Assembly: GCF_022682495.2 (NCBI RefSeq)
Contig: NC_071392.1
Coordinates: forward strand, 69,896,097-69,960,096
Source of the DNA: Desmodus rotundus
Taxonomy: Eukaryota; Chordata; Mammalia; Chiroptera; Phyllostomidae
Reading direction: 5' to 3'
Length of the DNA stretch: 64,000 bases
Shown here one piece after another: positions 11,184-22,100 of the stretch. The stretch's first letter is position 1; the number at the start of each line of letters is the position of its first letter. Both the position numbers and the translations under genes were made by a program. The notes beneath the pieces are model-generated. The model worked only from the letters and a program-made list of their open reading frames with translations. It had not been told where the DNA came from and did no database searches.

Positions 11184-13089
11184 CATGTGTAGGTAGATAT
11201 ACTTTGCCTCCTTGCACAACCAAAATAAGAACAACAAATATAAAAACAAAAAATAACCAGAACTGCCAGGAAATTGAACTGTATGAAGTCCAACAACCAA
11301 GGAGTTAAAGAAACACCCATCAAGACCATTAGCAGGGGCAGAGATAGGTAGCCCAGGCGAGAGGAATCACAGCAAGGTGGTGGCTGGAGGACTGGGTGAG
11401 GTTGCAGCTGATGGACCTGGATGTCCCATATTTGCGTGTGGATAAACTGGAAGAAATAACTGGGGAGTGAAACAGACCACACAAACAAGGGTTCCAATGT
11501 GAGGAAATAAAGCCTCAAAACCTCTGACTGAAAAAAACCAGTGGGAGTTGTGGCAGGAGCAAGAGAAACTCCCAGCCTCACAGGAGAGTTCATTAGAGAG
11601 ACCCACAGGGTCCTAGAAGGTACACAAACCCACCCATCCTGGAATAAGCACCAGAAGGGCCCAATTTCCTTGTGGGTTGTAGAGGAAGTGACTGAAAGCT
11701 GGCAGAGAGCCAAGGAAAAGACATTGTTCCCTCCCAGACCCCTCCCCAACATACAGCACCACAATGCAGCAAAGTGGGTTGCCCCACCCAGGCAAATACC
11801 AAAGGCTCCATCCCTTACTACATAACAGGCCTGCCAAGAGAAAAATATTGGCCCAAATGAAACAACAGATCAAAGCTCCAGAAAAAATACAATTATGCAA
11901 CGAACAGAGAGCACAACTATCAGATGCGGAGCTCAAAACTGGTAATTGGGATGCTCACAGAAATGGCTGGGCATGGTTGCAAACTAGAGGAAGAAGTAAA
12001 GGCTATGCAAAATGAAATAAAGAAAAATATACAGGGAACCAACAATGAAGGGAAGGAAACTGGGACTCAAATCAATGATTCAGAAAAGAAAGATGAAATA
12101 AACACTTGACCAGAATACAATGAAGAAAAAAGAATTTAAAAAAAAAAAATGAGGAGAGGGTTAGGAACCTCCGGGACAACTTTAAATATTCCAACATCTG
12201 AATCATAGGGGTGCCAGGAGAAGAGGAAGAGCAAGAAATTGAAAAGTTATTTGAAAACATCATGAAGGGGAACTTCCCCAGTCTGGCAAGGGAAACAGAC
12301 TTCCAGGAAGTTCAGGAAGCTCAGACAGTCCCAAAGAAGCTGGACCCAAGGAAACACACACAAAGGCACATTATAATTACATTATCCAAGATTAAAGATA
12401 AGGAAAGAATCTTAAAAGCAGCAAGAGAGAAGTAAACAGTTACCTACAAAGGAGTTCCCATAAGACTGTCAGCTGATTTCTCAAAAGAGACCTTACAGGC
12501 AAGAAGGGGCTGGAAAGAAGTATTTGAAGTCAGGAAAGGCAAGAACCTACACCCAAGATTACTCTATCCAGCAAAGTTATCATTTAGAATGGAAGGGCAG
12601 ATAAAGTGCTTCCCAGCTAAGGTCAAGTTAATTCATCATCACCCTTTTATCATATGAAATGTTAAAGGGACTTATCTAAGAAAAAGAAGATGATCAAAAA
12701 TATGAATAGTAAACTGACAACAATCTCACAACCATCAACAACTATACCTAAAAAGAAAACAAAAACAAACTAAGCAAACAACAAGAACAGGAAGAGAATC
12801 ACAGAAATGGAGATCACAGGGAGAGTTATCAGCGGGGACCAGGAGCAGGGAGAATGGGGAAAAAGGTACAGAGAATAAGTAGCATAATTGGTAGGTACAA
12901 AACAGACAGGGGAAGGTTAAGAATGGTATGGGAAATGGAGAAGCCAAAGAACTTATATGTATGACACATGGACATGAAGTAAGGTGGGGGAATGCTGGTG
13001 GGAAATGGGGTACAGGGTGGAAAGGAATAAAGGGAAGAAAAAAGTGAGAAAACTGTAATAGCATAATCAATAAAATATATTTAAGTAAA
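11184..13089 (+). mobile_element. HAL1 (half-L1) element, near full length, ORF1 decayed
   Basis: An approximately 1.9-kb unit with a 5' leader, an ORF1-only coding part and a 3' end 'aatcaataaaatatatttaa', with no ORF2. The coding part is broken, but a 74-codon frame at 12211-12435 keeps the L1 ORF1p core (MPGEEEEQEIEKLFENIMKG, RHIIITLSKIKDKERILKAA) and further conserved text follows to about 12660. Flanks tgaaaagtttgatt (about 11169) and tgaaaaagtttgatt (about 13090) look like a target-site duplication. HAL1s are ORF1-only L1 relatives that mobilise with L1 machinery. The element is old enough to carry several frameshifts. Confidence 0.82.
11764..12700 (+). pseudogene. HAL1 ORF1 remnant
   Basis: This is the broken ORF1 of the HAL1. 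Fragments in shifting frames match L1 ORF1p: an N-terminal part with CNEQRAQLSDAELKTGN (frame at 11764), an acidic RRM start MPGEEEEQEIEKLFENI (12211), the RHIIITLSKIKDKERILKAAREK segment ended by a TAG at 12433-12435, then untranslated but alignable C-terminal text (atttctcaaaagagacctta, cctacacccaagattactct). Internal stops and indels rule out function. Confidence 0.75.
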
Positions 13090-13109
13090 TGAAAAAGTTT
13101 GATTTGTAA

Positions 13110-13640
13110 GAAATTTTCCTATGTCAATAAAATTTACTGTAAGTAGCCATGTTATCAAAATTTCACATTTTAAAGTTCATTGTAATACAACAAATTTTAA
13201 ATCTGAAATTTTGTTCGAATTTCAAGATTTTACTGTAAACAAACACCCTTCTGCTTCATATTTAATAATCTGAAGAACAGATTTAAACTTCCTTTAATAA
13301 TATATTGATTATATTATATATTAAATAATTTTTTATATATTTAATTAAATTAGTTTGTTAGGTGATCAATAGTTTTTATAAAAATTGCCTTACTTATTGC
13401 CATTATTGATGGTGACATAGTTTAAAAGCATTCCAAATTTCAAGTTGTGATATGTAAATTGAATCATATAGAGGTTAATAATACACTCTAGGCAATATAA
13501 CTATGGCAATGAACATAATTATGACATGATTTTCTAGGCCACTAAGGTAACATTTACCCAGCAAATTACATTGCCATTTAAGACAGCAAAGTATTCTACT
13601 TTATCCTTTCAGAAAAACCAAAGGAATTATTCTACATAGC
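13110..13640. other. Unannotated AT-rich intron
   Basis: Very AT-rich with no recognised feature. Confidence 0.5.
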
Positions 13641-13642
13641 TA

Positions 13643-13765
13643 TACAGGGTGGGCAAATTGTTTTACATGTTTGCATGGAAAATAACACAATAATTAATAA
13701 ATATAATACATGAACAAACTGTTTCACATACTCACAACTACAGAACTAGGTTTATTCCCCCTGTA
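13643..13765. mobile_element. Mariner-like MITE
   Basis: A 5' end tacagggtgggcaaattg and a 3' end that reads tacagggggaataaacctag on the other strand form imperfect terminal inverted repeats, with TA dinucleotides at both outer edges. The interior (ataacacaataattaataaa, tcacatactcacaactacag) resembles short mariner-derived elements. It is about 120 bases long with no transposase. Confidence 0.75.
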
Positions 13766-13934
13766 TATCAAAGATAGCAACCTTAATAAAATCAGTGACA
13801 CAAATATCACATTGTTTTAAACAAGTTCATACAAAGTTGTGTGCAAAAAAAAGTCAAACTGATTTTTTTAAAAAAAGGAAATTAAAAGATTAACACCAAT
13901 ACCTGAACCTTTGCCTAGAGTAGAGTACAGCAAT

Positions 13935-14080
13935 GGCAAGACAGGGCTAAAGAATGCGGAGCCCAGAGACAGTTTCAAGGCTCAAATACCAACTCCAACA
14001 TGCAAATGAAGCCTGGGTAAGCAACTCGGTCATAACTGAACACTTTCCTCCTGCAACTGTGGAGGCAAAGTGATAACAGC
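13935..14080 (+). repeat. MIR SINE
   Basis: 'gaatgcggagcccagagaca', 'ggctcaaataccaactccaa' and 'gaagcctgggtaagcaactc' follow the MIR consensus (agcacggactctggagccagac...ggttcaaatcc...gacctTgggcaagttactt). Old and diverged. Confidence 0.6.
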
Positions 14081-14304
14081 ATAACAGCACGGCACCTGTC
14101 AGAGAGAAAGTGCACGCACACAGAATGCCCAGATTTCTTACTGTACCCACAGAGGTGCCACTATCGCTTTACTGTCTAAGGAAAACTAATACCTACCTGA
14201 AAAAAGTAACAGTTATAAACATTAAAGATTTAATTTTTCATTAAATAGTGACATTAAAACCCCAACAATATTAGAAACTACAAAGAGAGGCATCAACTAA
14301 TAGC

Positions 14305-14430
14305 AAAACATGACAAAGGAGAAGAATGGACAGAGAGAGGATGACAAAGAGAAAGGAGGGAGAGACAGAGTCGGGAGGAAGAGGGGAAGAGGGAGAGGCA
14401 GGGAAGAGGGTGAGGGGGGAAGGAAGGATT
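14305..14430. repeat. Polypurine (GA-rich) tract
   Basis: A stretch of about 125 bases almost entirely A and G on the plus strand (for example gaaaggagggagagacagag, gaggggaagagggagaggca). It is low-complexity DNA and possibly the remains of an antisense SINE GA body, but no SINE head is visible next to it. Confidence 0.7.
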
Positions 14431-15849
14431 AAAAAAACCAACCTAGAATAGGTAAAGACAGTTATAAACTGAGCATTACTCTGAATCTTAATGTATTTTG
14501 ATTGTTATCTTTAACCTTCCTTTAAAACATAATTTGAAGTCTAAAATGTTGACATATGATGCATGTTTAGCAGGCAAACTAGAAAATATCCTTTAAAATA
14601 ACTTTTATCATCCTAAGCTTTTGGGGCTATCTTTTCAAAAACACCACATTTTACTTTTTATTATGATGGAAAGACAATACAAAGTTATCTATATCCATAA
14701 ACACGACAAAGAAAGAAGAAATCCTGGTATGGTATTTTGCACTTTAAGGCAGAAAAATATTTGAAGGTGGGTAATGATCACTTTCATAAGAGAAAAGTCC
14801 TATGGGCTACACCTGCATGATCTCTTATCATGTTTCATTTCCCTTTCTTTCCCTTAGAAGAGACAGCTCCCATTTTGCTGCTCTAAAAATAGGTAGAAGC
14901 CTCAAGAATAATGGGATAGAATTATCCTCTAAAGTCTCTATTCCATTTATGAAGTATTCATGCCATTTAACCTCCATATCCAGAGTATAGAAATCATATT
15001 ATACTTGTACTGTTTTCTTCTGGGACACTCTAGCAAGAATGTTAGCACAAATTCAGGTTTCAGAAAAGACAGAAGATACAATCCCTCACAGGCATTTCCT
15101 TTTCTTCCCCTTGTAGCAGGATAGTTCAAAGACATTAGCTGGAAGCATCTAATTTTAAAGAGAACCATTTGTCACATCTTGCATTACAATTCTACTTGAA
15201 TAAGACGGTAGGAAAGAAAGTGTAACTTTTCACAAGACAAAAACCAAGATTTTAAAGAAGTTAAATATAGGAAGACAGGATAAATAACTGCTATGTAAGG
15301 TAAATTAACATAACTAAAAAGCATAAACTTTGTTATAACACATATATCCCTAGGGGGTGTAAATAATAAAATTCAATGGTGTATAAATGAGCACAACTAT
15401 ACTGCATGAGCCAACAATTAGTATCCACAGAAATTTATTACTATATGTTCATACTGTTCTCAGACCCTCAACTTTGAAGCTGATGTGAAAACATCACCCA
15501 GGTTTGATCCTGTTCTTTGACCTAATGTAAAAGGCGGATGTATTATATAAACTGGGAAACAAACCCTTTCAAATGTAATAGAATTAATGCATCATTCTTT
15601 AAAGATGAGAAGTACTACAGAAATTTAAAATACCAGGTTTCAAATCACTAGGTTATAATTTTCACTAATCAGCACAGCATAATGTCATTAGTAAGTTGGA
15701 GTGCTCATCAGTTACTAGCACACACTTGTTTTACCACATCTTCCAATAGTCAATCTCTAATTTGATAGAATTTAAAAAGACAGGTTAATGTTCTTTGGGT
15801 CCAGACATATAGGTCTAACAATGTTTTGCTTTTTATTTTCTTAATTTAA
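14431..15849. other. Unannotated intron
   Basis: About 1.4 kb of AT-rich DNA without an exon or a repeat I can name. Frames at 14802-14990 and 14947-15168 are chance-length. Confidence 0.5.
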
Positions 15850-16815
15850 ATACCTTGGAATTGCCAAAGTACTATTGTAATAGGGCACAGAGCATAAGTT
15901 CCCTGAAAATAGGAAAACCACCCCCACAATCCTTGATTTGGGGGAGGGAGAGGGTGGATGGTATAGCATTTAAGATACATTGTATAACAACAGCAAGTTA
16001 ATAGTCCGTGCCTTCCGGAAGGGAAGAAGGCTGCCACCCAGGGGGAATTGGGTACACGACAGAACATTCAGGGTCTCATGACATAGCTAGGATACCAGCA
16101 CCAGCTTGAGAGGCAGAGGGCGGATGCCCATGCCAGACACCAGGCGATCACTGGAAACTTTTGGCTTGACTAAAGATGGCAGGCAACAGAAGGTAAAAGA
16201 TACTGGGGAACTGGCAAAAAACAGTGGACACTCGCACACCATAGGAAGGGCGGGATATGAGATCATGCAGGAAGGTCCAGGCCTAGCATTTAAATGAGGG
16301 CGGGCTGAAGAGAGAAGGGGAGACCCATGGGGTCTGGAGTAAGAAGAGAGCAGGTCTGAAAGTCAGAAGTCCAATGAGTCGCCAGAGCTGTGGGTGCAGC
16401 GGGGGGACCTGCCCAGCCACCCAGATTCGAGAAGACAGCAGCAGAGCGGATGGAGCTGAGGACACCTGCCTAGCCACCCAGATTCGTGAGAGATTCTTGG
16501 AGCTGAACTATGACCAGGAATGCTGATCTGCAGACTACTGCTTTTCTGAAAGAAGGTATCTCTGACTGGCATATTCTGGAACTGGTCTGGCCTGGCCTGG
16601 CAAAGGAAGGCAGGACTATGTATTTTGGGGCATTTTTAAAGGGAGTGGGACTTAGAGGCAGAAACTGACATTACTCTAAATCTGTATAACCTTTAAATAA
16701 ACAGTGCCTTTCCTTTTTCACCCAACTCTTGCCTTGGGAGTCACACTTCTTGACAGAGGGTAATCGAACCCCACAGCTGTTCCGAACAGCAGTGGTTCTG
16801 TGACACTGTCAGGGC
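15850..16815 (+). repeat. Probable solo LTR of an endogenous retrovirus-like element
   Basis: This is a block of higher GC than its surroundings with a promoter-like to poly(A)-like order. Towards its right end 'cctttaaataaacagtgcct' contains AATAAA, then about 115 bases follow to 'ctgtgacactgtca', a plausible R-U5 ending in CA. A local imperfect repeat (gcccagccacccagattcg at about 16411 and gcctagccacccagattcg at about 16468) sits inside. I found no gag, pol or env frame and could not fix a TSD or the TG start, so borders are approximate and other origins are possible. Confidence 0.45.
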
Positions 16816-16829
16816 ATCCTATTCTTTTC

Positions 16830-17485
16830 TTTTTTCTACTTAAGTTTTATTTATTTATTTAGATTTTTAAAAAATTGAACTTACTTGGGTTTACACTGGT
16901 TTTAATAAAATCATATAGGTTGAAGAAGTACAATTCTATAATACATCATCTGTATATTGTATTGTGTGTTCACCGCCCCAAGTCAAGTCTTGTGCCATCA
17001 CCATTTAGTTCCCTTTTACCCCCTCGTTCCTCCCCACTTCCCTCTGGTAATCACCATACTGTTGTCTGTGTCTATGAATTGTTTTTTTTTTTTCTCTCTT
17101 GCTTAGTTCCTTCCTGTTTTCATCCAGCTACCCTATGTCCTCCTCTCTGACAGCTACGAGTCTGTTTCTATTTTGTTTGTTTATTTTGTTCATTAGATTC
17201 CACATATAAGTTAACTCATATGGTATTTATCTTTCACTGATCAGCTTATTTCACTTAGCATTACTCTCTAGGTCCATCCATGCTGTTGCAAAGGGTAAGG
17301 TTTTCTGCCTTTAAGTGGCTGAGTAGTATTCCATTATGTAAATATACTATGGTTGTTTTATCCACTCATCTACTGATGGACACATGAGCTGCTTCCAGAT
17401 CTTGGCAACTATAAATAACACTGTAATGAACATAGCTGTGCACGTGTTCTTTCAAATTAGTGTTTCGGTTTCTTAATGGCTTACA
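16830..17485 (-). repeat. L1 3' end, antisense
   Basis: 'ttcccttttaccccctcgtt', 'gattccacatataagttaac', 'atggtatttatctttcactg' and 'tactgatggacacatgagct' are the reverse of an L1 3' UTR and ORF2 C-terminus. It is moderately old, with no open frame. Confidence 0.8.
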
Positions 17486-17934
17486 TTTAAAAACAAATGC
17501 TCTACTGTGGGCTAACAGTCAGTCACTGCTGGTGTGCACCCTTCCCATTCCTGTGTGACCTGCCCTCATGTTACTCAGGAAAACGAGTCCCTGCTTGTGA
17601 ATTTCTTATGGCCAGCAACTGCACAGTTGTGAGATAACCTGGAACACAAACGCAACAAGATATGCCTTTAAAAATTAAGGTCACAAATTCAAATATTGTA
17701 AAAAATATTTTGATACTTGTGAGATAATGGGTGCCCTGCTAGCATTTTAAGGAAATAGAAATCACAGTTGTGACCTATGTTTCTCCAACATCTACCTAAC
17801 TGGCACTTGAAGGAACAATTAAACAATGACACTTCCTGTAATTCTTGTCCTCACTTGTGCAAACTCTAGAATGCTATTTATAAGCATCTATCTAGAACAA
17901 GTTCCATCATGAGGGTAAATGATGAAAATACAAA
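17486..17934. other. Unannotated intron
   Basis: No exon or repeat is recognised. Confidence 0.45.
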
Positions 17935-18050
17935 GATGAAGGAACACTGACTCTGGCCTTCAGAGACTCAGGCTTATAGGAAAGGGAGAAGCATGAAATG
18001 TAAACAAATATAGCACTAGAAAAGCTACATAGTGGCCTTCGTTAGTAGAT
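17935..18050 (-). repeat. Possible L2 fragment, antisense
   Basis: 'ctctggccttcagagactca' followed by 'ggcttataggaaaggg' resembles the inverted L2 3' end (ctgccctcatggagcttacattctagtggg). Weak. Confidence 0.35.
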
Positions 18051-18184
18051 CAAAGTATATTGCACTACATTGCTACATTTATTATTTGTCTTAGCAATTA
18101 CAGCCACATTCCTCACTGAATCCTCCACTGTGCTCTGGACATAACAGGCACACATACGTATTCAAGAGAGAAGAGTATGTGTAG

Positions 18185-18625
18185 AAAGAATATGGACTAA
18201 GGACTGTGGAGTCTAGGAGGACTGGGTTTGAATACTCTTTTCTCCACTTAGTAACTGAGTTAACTCAGGAATGTTGGTTAAACTTTTTGAGGATCCATTT
18301 TCTTGCTTTAAAAAATATATTTTATTTATTTATTTTTAGAGAGAGGGGAATGGAGGGAGAAAAAGGGAGAGAAACAGCAATGTGTAAGAGATACATGGAT
18401 CGGATGCCTCTTGCACGCCCCCAACCAGGGACCTGGCCCTCAACCCAGGCAAGTGCCCTGACTGGGAATCGAACCAGCAACCTTTTGGTTCCCAGGCTGG
18501 CACTCAATCCATTGAGCCACACCAGCCAGGGCAAGGATCCATTTTTTTATGTAGATAAGAGACATATTAATGTCTTACCTGACATAAATGGTAAGAATGC
18601 ATGAAATCAGTAATAAAACATCTAT
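18185..18625 (+). repeat. MIR SINE split by a younger SINE
   Basis: The left half 'gtggagtctaggaggactgg' 'gtttgaatactcttttctcc' and the right half 'taatgtcttacctgacataa' together follow MIR (ggagccagactgcctgggttcaaatcc...taatagtacctacctcat). The halves are separated by the VES SINE at 18302-18533, giving relative ages. Confidence 0.6.
18302..18533 (-). repeat. VES-type SINE, antisense, with TSD
   Basis: It runs from an (ATTT)n tail at the left through a GA-rich body and 'gggaatcgaaccagcaacct' (inverted B-box region) to 'gagccacaccagccagggc', the inverted head. The 12-mer aggatccatttt flanks it at 18290-18301 and 18534-18545. Confidence 0.92.
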
Positions 18626-18951
18626 TGTAACGTCTGGGAAATTGGAAAGCATACAAAATGAATGGAACACCCCATTTTCATGATTTCAGAACAGAAATGA
18701 CCAAGTCCTGAAAGATTTCCCACACAGCCTCTCTGAAGGGAAGGAAGCCATGTGAGTGATCTTACATTCTCTTTTCTGTGGAAGCAGCACCAGCTATATC
18801 AAGTATGACAGATGCTTAGTCCTGAAACACCCTAGGTTTTGTCCCTATTTTTAGTCAGTAATGCAGTTTTTCTTTATGGTTCTTTGACTTTGGGGAACTC
18901 CCTTAGTCCTGACTTGGCTCCAGGAAATACAGCTAATGCATGTTTCAGCTT
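18626..18951. other. Unannotated intron
   Basis: No feature is recognised between the MIR and the next SINE. Confidence 0.45.
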
Positions 18952-18963
18952 TATATACTCTTT

Positions 18964-19198
18964 TTTTTAAAGTTTTTTTTGTTTGTTTGTTTTTAGAGAT
19001 TTTATTTATTTATTTTTAGAGAGAAGGGAAGGGAGGGAGAAAGAGAGGGAGAGAAACATCAGTGTGTGCTTGCCTCTCCTGCGCCCCATACTGGGGACCA
19101 GGCCTGCAACTTAGGCATGTTCCCTGACTGGGAATTGAACCAGCAATCCTTTGGTTCATAGGCTAGTGCTCAATCCACTGAGCCACACCAGCCAGGGC
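18964..19198 (-). repeat. VES-type SINE, antisense, with TSD
   Basis: An AT-rich tail 'ttttatttatttatttttag', a GA-rich body, 'gggaattgaaccagcaatcc' and the inverted head 'gagccacaccagccagggc'. The 12-mer tatatactcttt occurs at 18952-18963 and 19199-19210. Confidence 0.92.
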
Positions 19199-19210
19199 TA
19201 TATACTCTTT

Positions 19211-20294
19211 AAACAGTAAACGTAAGGCTCAGTTATTTTCATGTAATCATGCTAGCCAATCCTGAAGTAGGAAGCACTTTAGGGAATGTTGCATTAAACT
19301 CTAAGATAGCAAATAAGGCATTTGAAATTACTGACAACTTTATTAAGTATTCACAGGTTCTGTTTGGAAAGAATTCTGAAACAATAACAACAACAAAATA
19401 TCAGTCCTTACAGTACTTTGTAGCAGTACCAAGCTAGTACTTATCTCGGTCAGTCTACGAACTCTGCGGTGTAGTGTATAAGTTGCCAATATTTTGGTGG
19501 GAAGTCTAGTCTAGATATGAATTTAGCTCTCTTAAGATTCAAGATCCTCTATCTGGCATCCCTCCCCTTTGGTTTGTTACCTGCAAGGGCAGACTCTCAG
19601 TTTTTTTGTTCTATTTTTTCCCCCATTCATTGTGTCTTTGAGCTATCATGATTAAAAATAAAGATGCATTTATAAAAGATGGAGCTAATAATAAAATGTA
19701 AACATAGATGAGCTGACCAGAATCACCAGAGCCAAGAAACAGGTCAAATCGAATAGTAGGGATGTGGTGATAAACGCAGAGCATTACACGGCATTGAAGG
19801 GACCGGACAAATTAATGCAGTCTGGGTATAATCCAAAAAAAGTTGGCTAAGGATGGGAAAACAGGAAAATGATAAACCAGGGAAAAGTACCGGAGAAGAG
19901 GGCTAAGGTAACCTGAGAAGGAGGCTAAGAAATCTACAGCACGCTCTCATCCAGCTACAGAGCTGGAGCAACTCGTCATGAACGGCTGCCTCCTGCCGTA
20001 GTGGGAGAGGAAAACACTGCTGGTTTAATGTATGATCTCTCTTTACAAACGGCCCTTTGCCACCAAACTGTAGAGCATGAAAGTAGCTCCTTTTGCTTTT
20101 CTCTAGAAAGATTCTACAGCTTTGATAAGTTCCAGGACAGTCTATGTTTATAAACACAAACAAAAGCTCTAAAGTGCACTGTGGTTTTTACAACAGAAGA
20201 TGGGAAAGGGTAAAAGAAAATGGAAGATAAGGGAACAAAATGATAGAGTGAAGATTAATATCCTTAACATGGCTCTCAAGGTTGCGCATACCCA
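19211..20294. other. Unannotated intron
   Basis: About 1.1 kb without a recognisable exon or repeat. A minus frame of 86 codons at 19903-20163 lies in slightly less AT-rich DNA; I see no protein family in it. Confidence 0.45.
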
Positions 20295-20309
20295 GCCCTG
20301 AGCTATTCC

Positions 20310-20775
20310 TCAAGGCTCACCTCAACCCTTCGAAACTCCTGACACCCATCCAGAGGTTCCTGCCTCAGGGCACCACACTTGCCTGTTCCTGCATTAGTGG
20401 TATTGATTTCTCAGTATCACATCGTTCCTTGCCAGGTCTTATTAATACTACTTATCTTTCTGTCGAGAACCCAAGGGTTATGCCTCCAGAAAGACTTCCC
20501 TAACCATCTCCACTTGCTCCACTGGACAATCCTCCAAATAAGTTAGATTGTTGTGTCATCTATTGGCATAGAATCGTACTTGTTTTCTTCAAAGCAGTTA
20601 CCCAGTTTGTAATTATATTTATCTGGATGTTTAGTTGTTGATGGCTGCCTTGCCCTTTTAGACTCTGAGTGCCATTTGCCATAGCCATATCTGATTTTGG
20701 TCATCATTTCAACCCCAGCACCTGTGCAGCATTTAGCACAGGGCAGAGCTCAATAATTATTTGTAGAATACAGGA
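20310..20775 (+). repeat. L2 LINE 3' end, sense
   Basis: The order 'aagacttccctaaccatctc', 'agactctgagtgccatttgc', 'ccccagcacctgtgcagcat' and 'gagctcaataattatttgta' matches the L2 3' UTR (ccttccctgaccacc...cccagcgcctagcacagtgcc...gtgctcaataaatatttgtt). Confidence 0.75.
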
Positions 20776-21389
20776 ATGACACCATATGCTTTATTCTAAT
20801 TAGTCTAGTCCTCAAAGGACTATGAGGAGAGCCACAGTAGTTGGGTGACCAAGTTTTCTTGACAGTACATTTTGCTGTGATAAACACAGAAAAGGAACTA
20901 GGTCAGATCAGGAACTGTACTTCGTAAATTACTGCCACATCGGACAATTGCACAAGTTGCATGTATAACACTCTAGAGCGGACTGCCATTGATATACACA
21001 AACTATGCAAAATACATCATGTTTACTGCTGAACAGTTCTCGTGAATAATGCAAACAACTCAAAGTGGGGTGGGGGGTGATGTTAAACAAGAATAATCAC
21101 CTGAATCTAAAAGCCACTTCTGAATTTTAAAATGGCATTACCTTTAACTAATATAATGTCAACAGTATTTTTAGCGTTGTGCAGTGGTTCAGAAAGATTC
21201 TAAAACAAGAGAACACGACATGTCAGAACAGTCATCGCCGATCGACCACATTCATGTATTCTAAGTGTGCTTACCTGAGACCACTGTTCATTTCTCACAA
21301 AATCTCCGTCTTGGCCAATTGTGAAGTGAAACTTTCTTTAGGCAAAATTTGTTAATGAGTGACAGCTGTGTTTAATAATTTATTCAATA
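20776..21389. other. Unannotated intron
   Basis: About 600 bases with no recognised exon or repeat. Confidence 0.45.
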
Positions 21390-21612
21390 AATATTTAAAA
21401 AATTAAATTTATTGGGTAGCTGGTTAACAATATTAGAAGTTTCAGGTGTACAACTGTATGATAGATACATCTGCAGACTCCATGGTGTGCTCACCACCCA
21501 AAGTCTAGTCTTCTGTCAGCGTATATTTGAATACCCTGTACTCTCCATCCTCTGCCAAATCCCCATCCCCCTGATAACCATAATTCTGTTGTCTGTATCT
21601 ATGGATTTCAAT
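21390..21612 (-). repeat. L1 3' UTR fragment, antisense
   Basis: 'caggtgtacaactgtatgat', 'gtgctcaccacccaaagtct' and 'ataaccataattctgttgtc' are the reverse of an older L1 3' UTR. Confidence 0.7.
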
Positions 21613-21627
21613 AAACATTGTTTAACA

Positions 21628-21818
21628 CAGGGGTGTCAAACTCATTTTCACTGGGGACCACATCAGCCTCGCAGTTGCCTTCCAAGGGCCGAATGTGATT
21701 TTAGGACTGTATAAATGTAACTACTCCTCAACTAGGGGCAAGGAGCTCTACATTCGGCCCTTTGAAGGCACCGCGAGGCTGATGTGGCCCCCCGATGAAA
21801 ATGAGTTTGACACCCCTG
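21628..21818. mobile_element. Non-autonomous hAT MITE, near-perfect TIRs, 8-bp TSD
   Basis: The 191-bp element starts caggggtgtcaaactcattt and ends in the exact reverse complement, giving inverted repeats of about 22 bases. The two halves are also largely palindromic (gccgaatgtgattttaggac against ctacattcggccctttgaag). The flanks gtttaaca (21620-21627) and gtttaatg (21819-21826) fit an 8-bp hAT target duplication with two changes. There is no coding sequence, so it relies on a transposase elsewhere. Confidence 0.92.
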
Positions 21819-22100
21819 GTTTAATGGTTTAAATTTATTTTTGTTTCAGCTTTTTGGTGCTCAAAGAAAACTATTCTTTTGTATTTTTGGACCTGTTTTT
21901 GGGTACACTTTTCTTATCCTACAATCATTGCACCTGTGCCCTGCTTACGTAGAGAATCAGTATAGAATACTTCATAAGATTTAAATGCTGCATGACTGCT
22001 TAAATAGTGACCACGATTTTCTTTATGAGATGAATCTCTGAGATCTTTTATTCACTCAAGCCTTCCCCAAAATAAAAATGAAATATTGAGGCAAAGGCTA

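Noticed and set aside
16283..16572. Minus-strand Pro/Leu-rich frames
   Set aside because: They lie inside the LTR-like block and come from its GC-rich repeats.
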